A stretch of DNA of 64,000 nt from an uncultured Pseudomonadota bacterium (GTDB taxonomy: Bacteria; Pseudomonadota; Gammaproteobacteria; Burkholderiales; JALYOK01): positions 248,001-312,000 of the forward strand of contig CADEHE010000002.1 of assembly GCA_902826775.1 (NCBI GenBank), read 5' to 3'. The notes below the pieces were generated by a model, which saw nothing but the letters and a program-made list of their open reading frames with translations, searched no databases and was not told the DNA's origin. A program made the translations under genes and the position numbers. This document shows positions 9,195 through 18,056 of this stretch, piece by piece. Within the stretch, counting starts at the first letter, position 1. Every line of letters starts with the position of its first letter.

Positions 9195-9392
9195 TCATGA
9201 CACGACGTGACTGCGCGGCGCGCTAAGTTGCGTCGGCCGCGGCAGTACACGCAGCGCAGGGCTCTCGCGCCGGTCCTCCTGCTGCAGGCGGGTTGGCTCG
9301 GTTTGCGTTCGCCCCCGGTCCGGCTGATCCGCGATGGCAGCGAACGACAAAGTAACGAGTAGTGCGAAGCATGCATTGCGTGACTTGGACAT
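9195..9392 (-). CDS. Small exported protein, hypothetical
   Basis: 65 residues from the ATG at 9392, with GAAGG ten bases upstream. A short signal peptide is visible (MSKSRNACFALLVTLSFAAIA), followed by a charged, Arg/Gln/Pro-rich mature part of about 45 residues without a recognisable domain. It stands alone between a convergent DUF2490 gene and the fasciclin gene. The signal peptide makes it more credible than a random frame, but there is no homology evidence. Confidence 0.42.
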   Translation of the reverse strand: MSKSRNACFALLVTLSFAAIADQPDRGRTQTEPTRLQQEDRRESPALRVLPRPTQLSAPRSHVVS

Positions 9393-9446
9393 GGAAATCG
9401 CCTTCACGTACTGTACGATTCAATTCGCGGCGCCGCATCGACAAAC

Positions 9447-9473
9447 ACCGCCCCCGCGGGTTGCGGGAGCGGT
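9447..9473 (-). terminator. Terminator after the fasciclin gene
   Basis: ACCGCCCCCGC (9447-9457) and GCGGGAGCGGT (9463-9473) form an 11-base stem with a 5-base loop. The one non-complementary position becomes a G-U wobble only in RNA made from the minus strand, and that RNA continues with GTGTTTGTCG, so the hairpin fits termination of the minus-strand fasciclin gene, whose stop is at 9497. Confidence 0.65.
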
Positions 9474-9496
9474 GTGCGCGTCAAGCAAGTTTGGCG

Positions 9497-10048
9497 TCAG
9501 CTTTGCGGCCACAGCACTTGGTTGATGCCGTACAGCACTCCGTTGCTCGCACCCATGTTGATGGTCATGTCGGCGCTGTTGACTCTTGCGCTGGCATCGC
9601 CCACTTTGGCCTGCAGTTTGAGCGGTTGGCCCATCAGCGAGATCACTTCGTCGCGCCTTTCATTCCATGCGTAGCTGATGTTCGGCGCGATGTGATAGCT
9701 CAGAACCTTCTGGAGTTTGGCCTTGTCCTTCAACAACGCTTCCATATCTTTCGCGGGAATCTTGCTAAAGGCCTCGTCGGTCGGCGCGAACACGGTGTGC
9801 TGACCGCCTTTGCTGATCACCCAAGTCATATCCGCGGCGTCGAGAGCTTTCAGAAACGTAGTGAACTTGCCGCTTTGCTTGAGGGCGCCAACCAGCGGCC
9901 CGCCGTAGCCGGACTGCGCGTTACTCAGTTCAGTTTGCGCTTTTTGTTGCGCGTCGAAGGCTTGATCGCCGCCGGCGAAACTCACCGCCGGGACCGCCAA
10001 CGCGCCGCTTACGATTAAAGATGTCAACAAGGTTTTCGCACGTAACAT
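9497..10048 (-). CDS. Exported fasciclin-domain protein
   Basis: 183 residues from the ATG at 10048, preceded by GAGAGGAAATACC. Signal peptide with cleavage near VSFAGG. One fasciclin (FAS1) domain: LVGALKQSGKFTTFLKALDAADM, then the H1-type motif GQHTVFAPTDEAFSKIP and LQKVLSYHIAP, ending in NGVLYGINQVLWP. It differs slightly from the norm by an inserted DEVISLMGQPLKLQ strand. FAS1 proteins mediate adhesion or matrix interactions; the bacterial periplasmic role is poorly known. Single gene with its own terminator. Confidence 0.85.
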   Translation of the reverse strand: MLRAKTLLTSLIVSGALAVPAVSFAGGDQAFDAQQKAQTELSNAQSGYGGPLVGALKQSGKFTTFLKALDAADMTWVISKGGQHTVFAPTDEAFSKIPAKDMEALLKDKAKLQKVLSYHIAPNISYAWNERRDEVISLMGQPLKLQAKVGDASARVNSADMTINMGASNGVLYGINQVLWPQS

Positions 10049-10152
10049 GGTATTTCCTCTCTCTCTCACAGTAAGTTCATCAAATTGCACTTAACTACTA
10101 CCACCAGGCGGCCCGGTGCACCGGGGGAAAGGCACCGGCGCCGCTGTTCCAA

Positions 10153-10353
10153 CTAAGCTTCGCCGCTGCGCTCGCGCATCGCGCGTATATCGCGCAGAAA
10201 CATTTCCATTTCATCGGGCGAGACGTAATGATCGTCATTGCTGTCGATCGCTTCCCAATCGCGCACTTCCGTACCGTTAACGGTCTTGGAACCGGCGAAC
10301 GCTACCGACGAGGCCAACGTCATCGCCATCACTGCGGGAACCAGCCTTTTCAT
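10153..10353 (-). CDS. Small exported EF-hand protein
   Basis: 66 residues, signal peptide MKRLVPAVMAMTLASSVAFA, mature part of about 46 residues with a single EF-hand-like loop DSNDDHYVSPDE (Asp at positions 1, 3-like and 5, Glu at 12). AAAGGAGGTTGCA upstream of the ATG is an excellent ribosome-binding site. Likely a calcium-binding periplasmic peptide. The 105-base gap to the fasciclin gene could allow co-transcription. Confidence 0.7.
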   Translation of the reverse strand: MKRLVPAVMAMTLASSVAFAGSKTVNGTEVRDWEAIDSNDDHYVSPDEMEMFLRDIRAMRERSGEA

Positions 10354-10629
10354 TGCAACCTCCTTTATCGTCCAACGCGTTAATCATCTTGATTACGTAG
10401 CGTTAGAAGGAAGGTTTGCAGGCTTAGTTCATGCAGGATAATGAGTTGTTTTTATTCTTGCTATACGGCTTTTTCTATGGATCGGCAGTCGCGGGGGACT
10501 GACTAAGACGCGGGGGGAGTTAAAGCTGAATCACGTGAAAAACCTCAACCACAACGTGCTGTAGTGGGAGAAGGAAGAGGCTTCGAAACAGGCTACCAAG
10601 TTGGAAGCCGAGGCAGTTCCTAAACGCGA
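10354..10629. other. Gene-free stretch
   Basis: Between the EF-hand gene start and the MFS terminator. It is locally AT-rich around 10440-10480, which may hold the EF-hand gene promoter. I see no coding signal, repeat or RNA gene. Confidence 0.4.
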
Positions 10630-10655
10630 AGCGGCCTTCGCTTCCGAAGGCCGCT
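10630..10655 (-). terminator. Terminator after the MFS gene
   Basis: Perfect 11-base stem AGCGGCCTTCG (10630-10640) and CGAAGGCCGCT (10645-10655) with loop CTTC. In the minus direction the RNA continues with TCGCGTTTAGG. It lies 25 bases past the stop codon of the MFS transporter gene. Confidence 0.7.
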
Positions 10656-10679
10656 GCATGAAACGCGTGGAGCGATGAC

Positions 10680-12320
10680 TTACTTGAACAGCACCATGGC
10701 CTTGGTGATGGTTACCCACACTCCCCAAGCGAGCGGAATGCCGACGAACAGCCAGAACGCCAGCACCAATCCTTGACTCTGCGAACCCGCACCGCTGACA
10801 GCGGCATCCCCACCGCGCACCGCCGAGGCTGCCGCACGATCGTGTGCGAGCTGGCGCTCGGCTTTCAGCTCCTCGTCGGTCATGAACCACTTCGCTGCGA
10901 CCGGGCGCACGAGTAGATTGCAGATAAAGCCGCCCACCAACAACGCCGCCAGAATGTACATCGTCGTATCGTAGGCGGCCGCTTTCGGCACACCGGATTT
11001 AATCTGCGCCTCGTTGATGTAGTTGACCAGCACCGGCCCCAGCACGCCGGCGGTCGACCACGCCGTCAGCAAGCGGCCGTGGATAGCGCCGACCATCTGC
11101 GTGCCGAACATGTCGGCAAGATACGCGGGAATGGTCGCGAAGCCGCCGCCGTACATGGTCAAGATGACGCAGAAAATCGCCACGAACAACGCCACGCTGC
11201 CGGCGTGGCCCGCCTTAGGCGCGAGCGCGTACAACACGCAACCCAACACGAAGAAAATGAAGTAAGTCGGTTTGCGGCCGATGTAGTCTGAAAATGATGC
11301 CCAGATGAAACGACCTGCGATATTGAATAGACTCAGCAAGCCGGTAAAGCCCGCAGCAATGGTGGCGATCTGCGCCAACTGATCTTTGCTAAGTTGATCG
11401 AATTTCAAGTCCAACCCGATCAGCTTGCCGCCAAAAATTTCTTGCAGCATCGGCGAAGCCATGCCGATCACGCCGATGCCCGCCGAGACGTTCAAGCACA
11501 GAATGCCCCACAGCAACCAAAACTGCGGCGTGCGCCAAGCCTTGTTTAGATGCACATGGTTCTTCGCGATCATGGTATTGGCCGCTTGCGTGGCTGGCGG
11601 CGTCCAGCCGGCGGGCGACCAACCGGTTGGGGGAACGCGATAGGCAAACGCGCCGATGAACATGAAGACGGCGTAAATCGCCGCCATGGTGACGAATGTT
11701 TCCCACACACCGACGGAAGTGGGTGTAGCGAAATACTTCATCAATTTGTCCGCCAGCGGGGAGCCGATCATCGCACCGCCGCCGAAACCCATGATCGCCA
11801 TGCCGGTGGCCATACCGCGCCGGTCGGGGAACCACTTGATAAGCGTCGACACGGGAGAGATGTAACCGAGCCCAAGGCCGATGCCGCCAATGACGCCTGA
11901 ACCGAGCCACATCAACCACAACTGATGGTTGTAAACGCCAATTGCGGAAAGCAGTAGTCCGCCGCACCAGCATATCGCCGAAACGAAACCAGCCTTGCGC
12001 GGACCGGCGTGTTCCAGCCAACCACCCCACAGCGCCGCGCTGGAGCCGAGGAAGACAAAAAACAAGGTGTACATCCAACCCAAGATCGGCTTGTCCCAAT
12101 CGCAGGTAGTAGTGAACAATTTATCCCACCAACTCATGTCGGGTGCACAAGCGATAGAGGTGGTGATACCGAGCGCTTTGGTCAGCGGCAGCCAAAATAC
12201 CGAAAAACCGTACGCCATGCCGATACAAAGGTGGATACAAAGGGCCGCCGGCGGCACCAGCCAACGATTGAAATCGGGGCTGGCTATGGTGCGCTCTTTA
12301 GCAAGAAAGCTCTCGCTCAC
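10680..12320 (-). CDS. OFA-family MFS transporter (oxalate/formate antiporter type)
   Basis: 546 residues. The start is taken as GTG at 12320, which has AGAGGAGG eleven bases upstream; the frame upstream of it has no family sequence. About 12 TM helices. Recognisable MFS loops: WFPDRRGMATGMAIMGFGGGAMIGSPLADKL (loop 4-5) and GRFIWASFSDYIGRKPTYF (loop 8-9), both typical of the OFA family. An insertion of about 40 residues with Cys pairs (SIACAPDMSWWDKLFTTTCDWDK) follows TM1, and an Ala-rich loop precedes a C-terminal extra helix pair. The substrate is presumably an organic anion; it cannot be fixed from sequence. Monocistronic with its own terminator. Confidence 0.88.
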   Translation of the reverse strand: MSESFLAKERTIASPDFNRWLVPPAALCIHLCIGMAYGFSVFWLPLTKALGITTSIACAPDMSWWDKLFTTTCDWDKPILGWMYTLFFVFLGSSAALWGGWLEHAGPRKAGFVSAICWCGGLLLSAIGVYNHQLWLMWLGSGVIGGIGLGLGYISPVSTLIKWFPDRRGMATGMAIMGFGGGAMIGSPLADKLMKYFATPTSVGVWETFVTMAAIYAVFMFIGAFAYRVPPTGWSPAGWTPPATQAANTMIAKNHVHLNKAWRTPQFWLLWGILCLNVSAGIGVIGMASPMLQEIFGGKLIGLDLKFDQLSKDQLAQIATIAAGFTGLLSLFNIAGRFIWASFSDYIGRKPTYFIFFVLGCVLYALAPKAGHAGSVALFVAIFCVILTMYGGGFATIPAYLADMFGTQMVGAIHGRLLTAWSTAGVLGPVLVNYINEAQIKSGVPKAAAYDTTMYILAALLVGGFICNLLVRPVAAKWFMTDEELKAERQLAHDRAAASAVRGGDAAVSGAGSQSQGLVLAFWLFVGIPLAWGVWVTITKAMVLFK

Positions 12321-12475
12321 GATGAAATTCCTCCTCTTTAGCTTCTTTATTTGGGGGCTTATTGCGCCGAACTGCGCCGCGGTTGCCCCTTGATCGGGAT
12401 AGCTTAGCATGCCCCGCCGAGCGGGAACACTTCAGCAAGGACTCGTCCGGGGCTTAGGCGGTATGATGCACGCCT

Positions 12476-12682
12476 ATGTCGGACCATCTCGCCGCCGTCG
12501 CGCTACTGCAGCAGGGCAAATGGCAAGAAGCGCATGCCTTGGTGCAAAAGGACGAATCCTCCGTTGGTTGCTGGCTGCATGGCATCGTCCATATTTTGGA
12601 GGGCGATCTCCCCAACGCGCGCTATTGGTATCAACGCGCGCGCAGAAACTGGCCTGCTTCGGCCGATGCCGGCGCGGAATAA
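12476..12682 (+). CDS. Small TPR-like protein, possibly truncated
   Basis: 68 residues. The core SVGCWLHGIVHILEGDLPNARYWYQRARR is a single helical-hairpin TPR-like unit of a type I recall as small stand-alone proteins in betaproteobacteria. The same frame continues past the TAA at 12680-12682 for 14 more sense codons (AALRLTLGSDADGA) to TAG at 12725-12727, and those residues look like the natural C-terminal helix, so a nonsense change is possible. It ends 60 bases before the nuclease gene. Function unknown. Confidence 0.55.
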   Translation: MSDHLAAVALLQQGKWQEAHALVQKDESSVGCWLHGIVHILEGDLPNARYWYQRARRNWPASADAGAE

Positions 12683-12742
12683 GCAGCGCTGCGCCTGACG
12701 CTCGGCAGCGATGCCGACGGCGCCTAGCCGGCGCGCCGGACC

Positions 12743-13840
12743 ATGCGCCTAGCTTTCTTCAATGTCGAAAATTTGTTCGCGCGCGCGGCGGTGCTCAACG
12801 TCGGCGCAGACAACTTCGATCCAACGCTGCTCGACCGTCTCGCCGGCTTGCGTCGGGAACTTGCGCGCGAAAGCTACGCCGGACGCGAAGAAACGATCGT
12901 GCGCATGTACCAGCGCTTAGATCATGTCATCACCATCAGCGAGGAACGTGACAATCTGCTTCGCCGCGACCGCCAGGGCCGCGTGGTTGGGCTGGTGGCG
13001 AAAGGACGCGTCGATTGGGATGGCGGCATTCGCCTGCGCGAAGCCCGGCTGTCGCAGCAAAACCGCGCCAACACGGCATGCGTCATTCAAGCGATCGCGC
13101 CCGATGTCATTGCCTTCGCCGAAGTCGAAAACCGCCGCATACTCGAGCGCTTCAATGAAGAACTGCTCGGCAACCGCTTTCCTTACGCCATGCTCATCGA
13201 CGGCAACGACGAACGCGGCATCGATGTCGGCGTACTCTCGCGCTTTCCGATCGGCACGGTGCACACGCACATTTTCGACGAACGCGACAGCCGCAGAATT
13301 TTTCATCGCGATTGTCTCGAGGTCGGCATCCAACTACCGGGCGCGCCGCCGCTGATTTTGCTGGTGAGCCATTTCAAAAGCCGGCGACCCGGGCGTCCCG
13401 GCGAACCCGACTCCGATCTGCTGCGCCGCCACGAGGCGGAACGCGTAGCCGAAATAGCGCAGCGCTACGATCTGCGAGGGCACTATGTTGCGTTTGTCGG
13501 TGACCTAAACGACACCAAGGAACGCGAGGCGCGCACTCTGCAAGCGCTATGGCAAGTACCTAACTTCGCCGAAGCACTTGAAAGCAAATTCCCAGCGATG
13601 ACGCAGGAACAGTTGTGGACGTTCTATTTCGCGCCCGAACGCTTGCCGCAGAAAATGGATTTCATGTTTGCATCGGCACCTCTGCTCGCGCGGCTAAAAA
13701 ATGCCGGTATCGAGCGGCGCGGCATGTTCGATCTCGCCACGCGCAGCGGCGGGCGCGAGCAGAGTTTACCTACGGTAACCGGCCGGGAGGACGCCGCCTC
13801 GGATCATGCGGCGATTTGGGCCGACTTCGACTTTCCTTAA
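12743..13840 (+). CDS. Endonuclease/exonuclease/phosphatase family protein
   Basis: 365 residues without signal peptide. EEP catalytic elements in order: LAFFNVENLF (metal-binding Asn), DVIAFAEVEN (catalytic Glu), LILLVSHFKS (His), FVGDLND (Asp and Asn) and ASDHAAIWADFDF (C-terminal Asp-His pair). All key residues are present, so it should be an active Mg-dependent phosphodiesterase acting on nucleic acid, a nucleotide or a phosphoester. An insertion of about 70 residues (res. 15-100) before the first core helix is longer than in small EEP enzymes. ATG start follows the TPR-like gene on the same strand. Confidence 0.85.
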   Translation: MRLAFFNVENLFARAAVLNVGADNFDPTLLDRLAGLRRELARESYAGREETIVRMYQRLDHVITISEERDNLLRRDRQGRVVGLVAKGRVDWDGGIRLREARLSQQNRANTACVIQAIAPDVIAFAEVENRRILERFNEELLGNRFPYAMLIDGNDERGIDVGVLSRFPIGTVHTHIFDERDSRRIFHRDCLEVGIQLPGAPPLILLVSHFKSRRPGRPGEPDSDLLRRHEAERVAEIAQRYDLRGHYVAFVGDLNDTKEREARTLQALWQVPNFAEALESKFPAMTQEQLWTFYFAPERLPQKMDFMFASAPLLARLKNAGIERRGMFDLATRSGGREQSLPTVTGREDAASDHAAIWADFDFP

Positions 13841-13875
13841 GAGTAGTGGTCCAACTACTCGGTCGAGCGGGCGCG

Positions 13876-14439
13876 TTAGTTTTTCGGCATCTGCCGCGCC
13901 TGCCACTCCGCTTCCAACTCTTTGCCGCTCTTATAGTGCGGCACGCGAAACACCAGGCGCTTATAGCGTTGGATCAGCGGATTCTTGCCGCTCACCTCTT
14001 CGCTCCAATACTTGTCGGCGAGCGCTAAGTTGTTTTTCTGATCCATCATGAAGTAGTTCTTTGAGCCGTGGCCGCCGAAGATGTAGAGCTTGTCGTTGAT
14101 AATCTCCCACGTATCCGCATCACCGCCCCAGGGAATGGCGTAGACAATGCCGTTGCTGCAGAAACCGCCGTATTGCGGAATGTACTTGGCCGGCTCCTTT
14201 AGAAATGCCTGCTTATTCGCTTCGCTGGCGAAGCGGTAGGTCAGCCCCTCATGCACGGTTTTAATGCTTGAGCTGCCGGGTATATGTTTGCGCTCGGTGA
14301 AGTAGCCCACGGGATCGTGGCCCTGCAGCATGAGCTTCGCATCCTCGCCGTCTTTAATGGTGTTGGCCGTCATCGAGCTACAGCCCACGACGCTGGCTAG
14401 GATCAGCAGCCAAAATACTTGCTTTATCAGTAGTTTCAT
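13876..14439 (-). CDS. YHS-domain lipoprotein
   Basis: 187 residues from the ATG at 14439 with GGAGGAACGCA in front. Lipobox LASVVGC at about residues 15-21 marks an outer- or inner-membrane lipoprotein. The YHS-like domain is LQGHDPVGYFTERK followed by YRFASEANKQAFLKEPAKYIPQYGGFCS. This is the common proteobacterial YHS lipoprotein, possibly metal-binding, with a C-terminal 50-residue extension. Convergent with the nuclease gene. Confidence 0.83.
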   Translation of the reverse strand: MKLLIKQVFWLLILASVVGCSSMTANTIKDGEDAKLMLQGHDPVGYFTERKHIPGSSSIKTVHEGLTYRFASEANKQAFLKEPAKYIPQYGGFCSNGIVYAIPWGGDADTWEIINDKLYIFGGHGSKNYFMMDQKNNLALADKYWSEEVSGKNPLIQRYKRLVFRVPHYKSGKELEAEWQARQMPKN

Positions 14440-14542
14440 TGCGTTCCTCCGAACACACACACGATCGCACGATTTGTAAGACTTGCCCAGCTTGGGGATA
14501 ATGCGCTTAGTCAAGCCAAGCGCCGATAGCTTACACTGCTCC

Positions 14543-15748
14543 ATGCCCGATCCCATTGACTTACCCGCACGCTGCCCCGCACTCACCGGCATTCGTGTGC
14601 TCGACTTGACGCGCGTGCGCGCCGGCCCCACGGCGGTGCGCATGCTGGCGGATTTCGGCGCAGACGTCATTAAGATCGAATCGCCGCCCGGAGTCGATCC
14701 AAACGAATCGATGGGCGGGCCGCGCGACGGTTCGGATTTCCAGAATCTGCACCGCAACAAGCGCGCGATGACGCTGAATCTAAAAAAGCCCGAGGGCATC
14801 GAGATACTGCGCAAGCTCGCGGCTAAGAGCGATGTGCTGGTGGAAAATTTCCGTCCGGACGTCAAAGACCGGCTCGGCTTCGACTATGAATCGCTCGCCA
14901 AGCTGAACCCGCGCATTGTTCTCGCCAGCGTTTCCGGCTTCGGCCAGGACGGCCCCTATCGCGACCGCCCCGGCTTCGATCAGATCGCGCAAGGCATGGG
15001 CGGACTGATGCACATCACCGGTTTGCCCGGACAAGGCCCGGTGCGCGCCGGCATCGCCGTAGCCGATTCAAGCGGCGGTTTATACTGCGCGCTAGGCATA
15101 CTAATAGCCCTATACGAACGAGAACGAAGCGGGAAGGGACAATGGGTTCAATCCTCCCTACTGCATAGCATGATAGCAATGCTGGATTTCCAAGCCGCGC
15201 GCTATTTGATGCAAGGCGAGGTCCCGGCGCAAGCGGGCAACGATCATCCGACCAGCATGCCCACCAGCGTCTACAAAACCAGCGACGGTTACATCAACAT
15301 CGCCGCCTCCGGCGAGGGCAATTTTCAACGCTTGTGCAAAGCGATCAAGCGCGAAGATATGCTCGGCGATCCGCGTTTCGCCGGCGAAGCAGGCAAGAGC
15401 ACGAATCGCGTCGCGCTGAACGAAGAGATCAACCGCGCCACGGTCAAGTTTTCCAGCAAGGAATTGGTGGCGCTGCTCAATCAAGCCAGCGTGCCGAGCG
15501 GCCCGATTTACAAGGTGGACGAAGTATTCGCCGATCCGCAAGTGCAGCATCTGCAGTGCGCGGCACCGGTGAAGCACCCCCGCCTGGGGCCGCAGAAAGT
15601 CATCAGCCAGCCGGTGAAACTCTCGCGCACGCCCGCAAGCGTCGTCACTGCGAGTCCGGATCTGGGCGAACACACCACGCAAATTCTGCGCGAGCTCGGC
15701 TACGACGAAGCTGCCATCGGCCGCTTGCGCGAACAAGGAGTTGTTTAA
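14543..15748 (+). CDS. CaiB/BaiF family CoA-transferase
   Basis: 401 residues from the ATG at 14543. Family III CoA-transferase: GIRVLDLTRVRAGPTAVRMLADFGADVIKIE at the N-terminus, HRNKRAMTLNLKKPEG, LVENFRPDV, and DRPGFDQIAQGMGG carrying the Asp that forms the acyl-enzyme anhydride (about residue 152). It transfers CoA between carboxylic acids. It sits directly before an enoyl-CoA hydratase gene with zero intergenic bases, pointing to activation and hydration of an acyl-CoA in a catabolic route. Substrate unknown. Confidence 0.92.
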   Translation: MPDPIDLPARCPALTGIRVLDLTRVRAGPTAVRMLADFGADVIKIESPPGVDPNESMGGPRDGSDFQNLHRNKRAMTLNLKKPEGIEILRKLAAKSDVLVENFRPDVKDRLGFDYESLAKLNPRIVLASVSGFGQDGPYRDRPGFDQIAQGMGGLMHITGLPGQGPVRAGIAVADSSGGLYCALGILIALYERERSGKGQWVQSSLLHSMIAMLDFQAARYLMQGEVPAQAGNDHPTSMPTSVYKTSDGYINIAASGEGNFQRLCKAIKREDMLGDPRFAGEAGKSTNRVALNEEINRATVKFSSKELVALLNQASVPSGPIYKVDEVFADPQVQHLQCAAPVKHPRLGPQKVISQPVKLSRTPASVVTASPDLGEHTTQILRELGYDEAAIGRLREQGVV

Positions 15749-16552
15749 GTGAACACCGTGCAGGACCTCACTCCCCAACTCATCGCCCGCAAAGACGGCG
15801 CGATCGGCTGGTTAATCCTATCGAACCCCGCCAAGCTCAACGCCATCGCTTTTGAGATGTGGCAATCGTTCGTGCCTTCGATCAACGCGTTCGTGGCCGA
15901 TCCGCAAATACGCATGATCGTGTTAACGGGCGCCGGCGAAAAAGCGTTTTCCGCCGGAGCCGACATTTCACAATTCGAGAAGCAGCGCAGCACCGGCGAG
16001 GCGCTGGAACGCTACAACACCACTCTCAAGGCCGCGAGCGCCGCGCTAGTCGAGTGCCCCAAGCCCACGCTGGCCAAAGTGCGCGGCATCTGCATCGGCG
16101 GCGGCTTGGCGCTTTCGCTCAACTGCGATCTGCGCTTCTGTGCCGACGACGTCGTCTTCCGCATGCCCGCCGCACGTCTCGGCCTGGGCTACGAATACGG
16201 CGGCATTAAGCGCATGGTGGAAGTGATCGGCGCGGCCAATAGCAGTGATTTGTTCTTCTCGGCGCGCAAGATCGATGCGGCGGAAGCGCTGCGCATCGGC
16301 CTCGTGAGCCGCGTGTTTCCAGTGGCGCAATTCGACGCCGGCTTCGCCGAGTATTGCGCCCTGATCGCGGATAACGCGCCGATGACCATGGCGGCCGCCA
16401 AGCGCGCGATCCGTGAAATCGGCAAGCCGGACAGCGAGCGCGACATGGCCAAAGTGCAAGCGATGTACGACGCATGTTTCGCGAGCGAAGATTATCAAGA
16501 AGGACGGCGGGCGTTTCTAGAAAAACGCACACCCAAGTTTCAAGGCAAGTGA
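15749..16552 (+). CDS. Enoyl-CoA hydratase/isomerase family protein
   Basis: 267 residues, GTG start immediately after the CoA-transferase TAA, with AAGGAG nine bases upstream inside that gene. Crotonase fold: oxyanion-hole residues in AFSAGADISQF and in CIGGGLALSLNCDLRF; LGLGYEYGG stands where the catalytic Glu region of hydratases lies, so hydratase or isomerase activity is possible but not settled. Co-transcribed and probably translationally coupled with the CoA-transferase. Confidence 0.9.
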   Translation: MNTVQDLTPQLIARKDGAIGWLILSNPAKLNAIAFEMWQSFVPSINAFVADPQIRMIVLTGAGEKAFSAGADISQFEKQRSTGEALERYNTTLKAASAALVECPKPTLAKVRGICIGGGLALSLNCDLRFCADDVVFRMPAARLGLGYEYGGIKRMVEVIGAANSSDLFFSARKIDAAEALRIGLVSRVFPVAQFDAGFAEYCALIADNAPMTMAAAKRAIREIGKPDSERDMAKVQAMYDACFASEDYQEGRRAFLEKRTPKFQGK

Positions 16553-16569
16553 TATAGCCGTTGCGGTAA

Positions 16570-16586
16570 GGTGGGCTGGGCCCACC
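16570..16586. terminator. Hairpin after the CoA-transferase/hydratase operon
   Basis: GGTGGGC, 3-base loop, GCCCACC: a perfect 7-base stem 17 bases after the hydratase stop, without a U-tract. At 16608-16635 there is also a copy of a TCCTTCGAC...AGGACAGG type palindromic sequence that I recognise as a widespread proteobacterial intergenic repeat. Confidence 0.4.
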
Positions 16587-16704
16587 AAATCTGTTGCCGT
16601 TCTTGGCCAGTCCTTCGACAGAGCTTAGGACAGGCATGCCGAACCGCGCTTCGCAGGACAACGCGCTGCGACTAGGTCAGCGCCAACGCATAGGGGGGAG
16701 CCAC

Positions 16705-17595
16705 ATGCCGTACGCAACGACCAAAGACAACGTCAAACTGTATTTCGAAGAAACCGGCAGCGGGGCGCCGCTTCTGTTCGTGCACGAATACGCCGCCGAT
16801 CATCGCAATTGGGAAACGCAGGTGCGTTTTTTCTCGCGCTTGTATCGCTGCATCACCTTTAGCGCGCGCGGTTACCCGCCCTCGGAAGTGCCGGAGAATC
16901 CCAACAGCTATTCGCAAGAGCACGCACGTGACGACGTGATCGCGGTTCTGGACTACCTCAAGATCGACAAGGCGCACATCGTCGGCTTGTCGCAGGGCGG
17001 CTTTGCCACGCTGCACGTCGCCCTCGCTTACCCGCAGCGCGCGCGCTCGATCACGCTAGCTGGGGCCGGCTCCGGCGCGCAGCCGGCGGTGCGCGATCAG
17101 TTCCGCAAAGAAGCCTTGGCGATGGCGGACTTGATTCAGCAGAATGGCATGGAAGTCGCCGCACAGCGGTATGCGCTAGGCGCCGCCCGAGTACAGTTGC
17201 AAAACAAAGATCCGCGCGGCTGGCAGGAGTTCGCCAACCAACTCGCGCAGCATTCCACGCTCGGCTCTGCCCTTACGATGCGCGGCTATCAGGCCAAGCG
17301 CCCTTCGCTGTGGGACTTGGAAGAACAGATTAAGCGCATCGACGTGCCGACGCTCATCATCACCGGCGACGAAGACGAGCCCTGCATCGAGCCTTCGGTA
17401 TGGCTCAAACGCATGATTCCACGCGCCGGCTTGTGCGTGATGCCGCGGGCCGGTCATGCCATCAATCTGGAAGAGCCGGACGCCTTTAATCAAGCCATCG
17501 TGCGTTTCTTGCACGCAGTGGAGAACGATAAGTGGGGTCCGCGCGATCCGCGCGCCGCGCCTGGAACGCTGCTCGGTGTGGGGGCCAATCGCTAA
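16705..17595 (+). CDS. Alpha/beta hydrolase
   Basis: 296 residues from the ATG at 16705 with GGGGGGAG in front. Alpha/beta-hydrolase core: PLLFVHEYAADHRNWE (the HG of most relatives is HE here), nucleophile elbow GLSQGGF (Ser about 100), acid in TGDEDEP and catalytic His in MPRAGHAINLEEPDAF. A full triad is present. Likely a carboxylic ester or C-C bond hydrolase; it may work with the CoA-transferase/hydratase genes upstream, though a hairpin separates them. Confidence 0.87.
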   Translation: MPYATTKDNVKLYFEETGSGAPLLFVHEYAADHRNWETQVRFFSRLYRCITFSARGYPPSEVPENPNSYSQEHARDDVIAVLDYLKIDKAHIVGLSQGGFATLHVALAYPQRARSITLAGAGSGAQPAVRDQFRKEALAMADLIQQNGMEVAAQRYALGAARVQLQNKDPRGWQEFANQLAQHSTLGSALTMRGYQAKRPSLWDLEEQIKRIDVPTLIITGDEDEPCIEPSVWLKRMIPRAGLCVMPRAGHAINLEEPDAFNQAIVRFLHAVENDKWGPRDPRAAPGTLLGVGANR

Positions 17596-18056
17596 CTACC
17601 TGCCGCACCCGGATACGCGCTCTTGCGTTCCCACGACTATTGTCAGGAAATGAACGGGAACGGCCACGAGCCCACTTATATGGAGTAAAGCGCTTTGTGC
17701 AAGGCATCGCGAAAGCGGCGGTAGGATTTCAGCGAGGAAGCTAGCACACAATGTGTGGCGCCGAAATCCAAGTGAATTCAGAGGTTTTCCCCTACGCGGA
17801 CGCTCAATCTTAACCGTGCGCGCCGAATCGTCAAGTGCTCGGCATCGTCGACGCGACGCCGGAGCTCCTTGAACATTGCAAGGGCATCGAAGGCTGCTCT
17901 TCTTCTCTCTCTGACCTCTTCGGCGAACGGCATGCTCAATCATGGATAGGAGTGGTGACTTCGTACTGAGCTATGGCTGGCACCGAGTCGCTACCTGGCT
18001 TAAGATTCGCAAGAAGCGCAAACACAAGCTATGAGAATGAACACTGGGCATCAGGG
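17596..18056. other. Gene-free stretch before the ECF sigma operon
   Basis: 461 bases without a convincing gene. The reading frame of the sigma factor is open back to 17973, so the start could be upstream of 18057. I see no repeat, and no copy of the TSACAA-N14-CGTC motif found before three other island genes. Confidence 0.4.
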
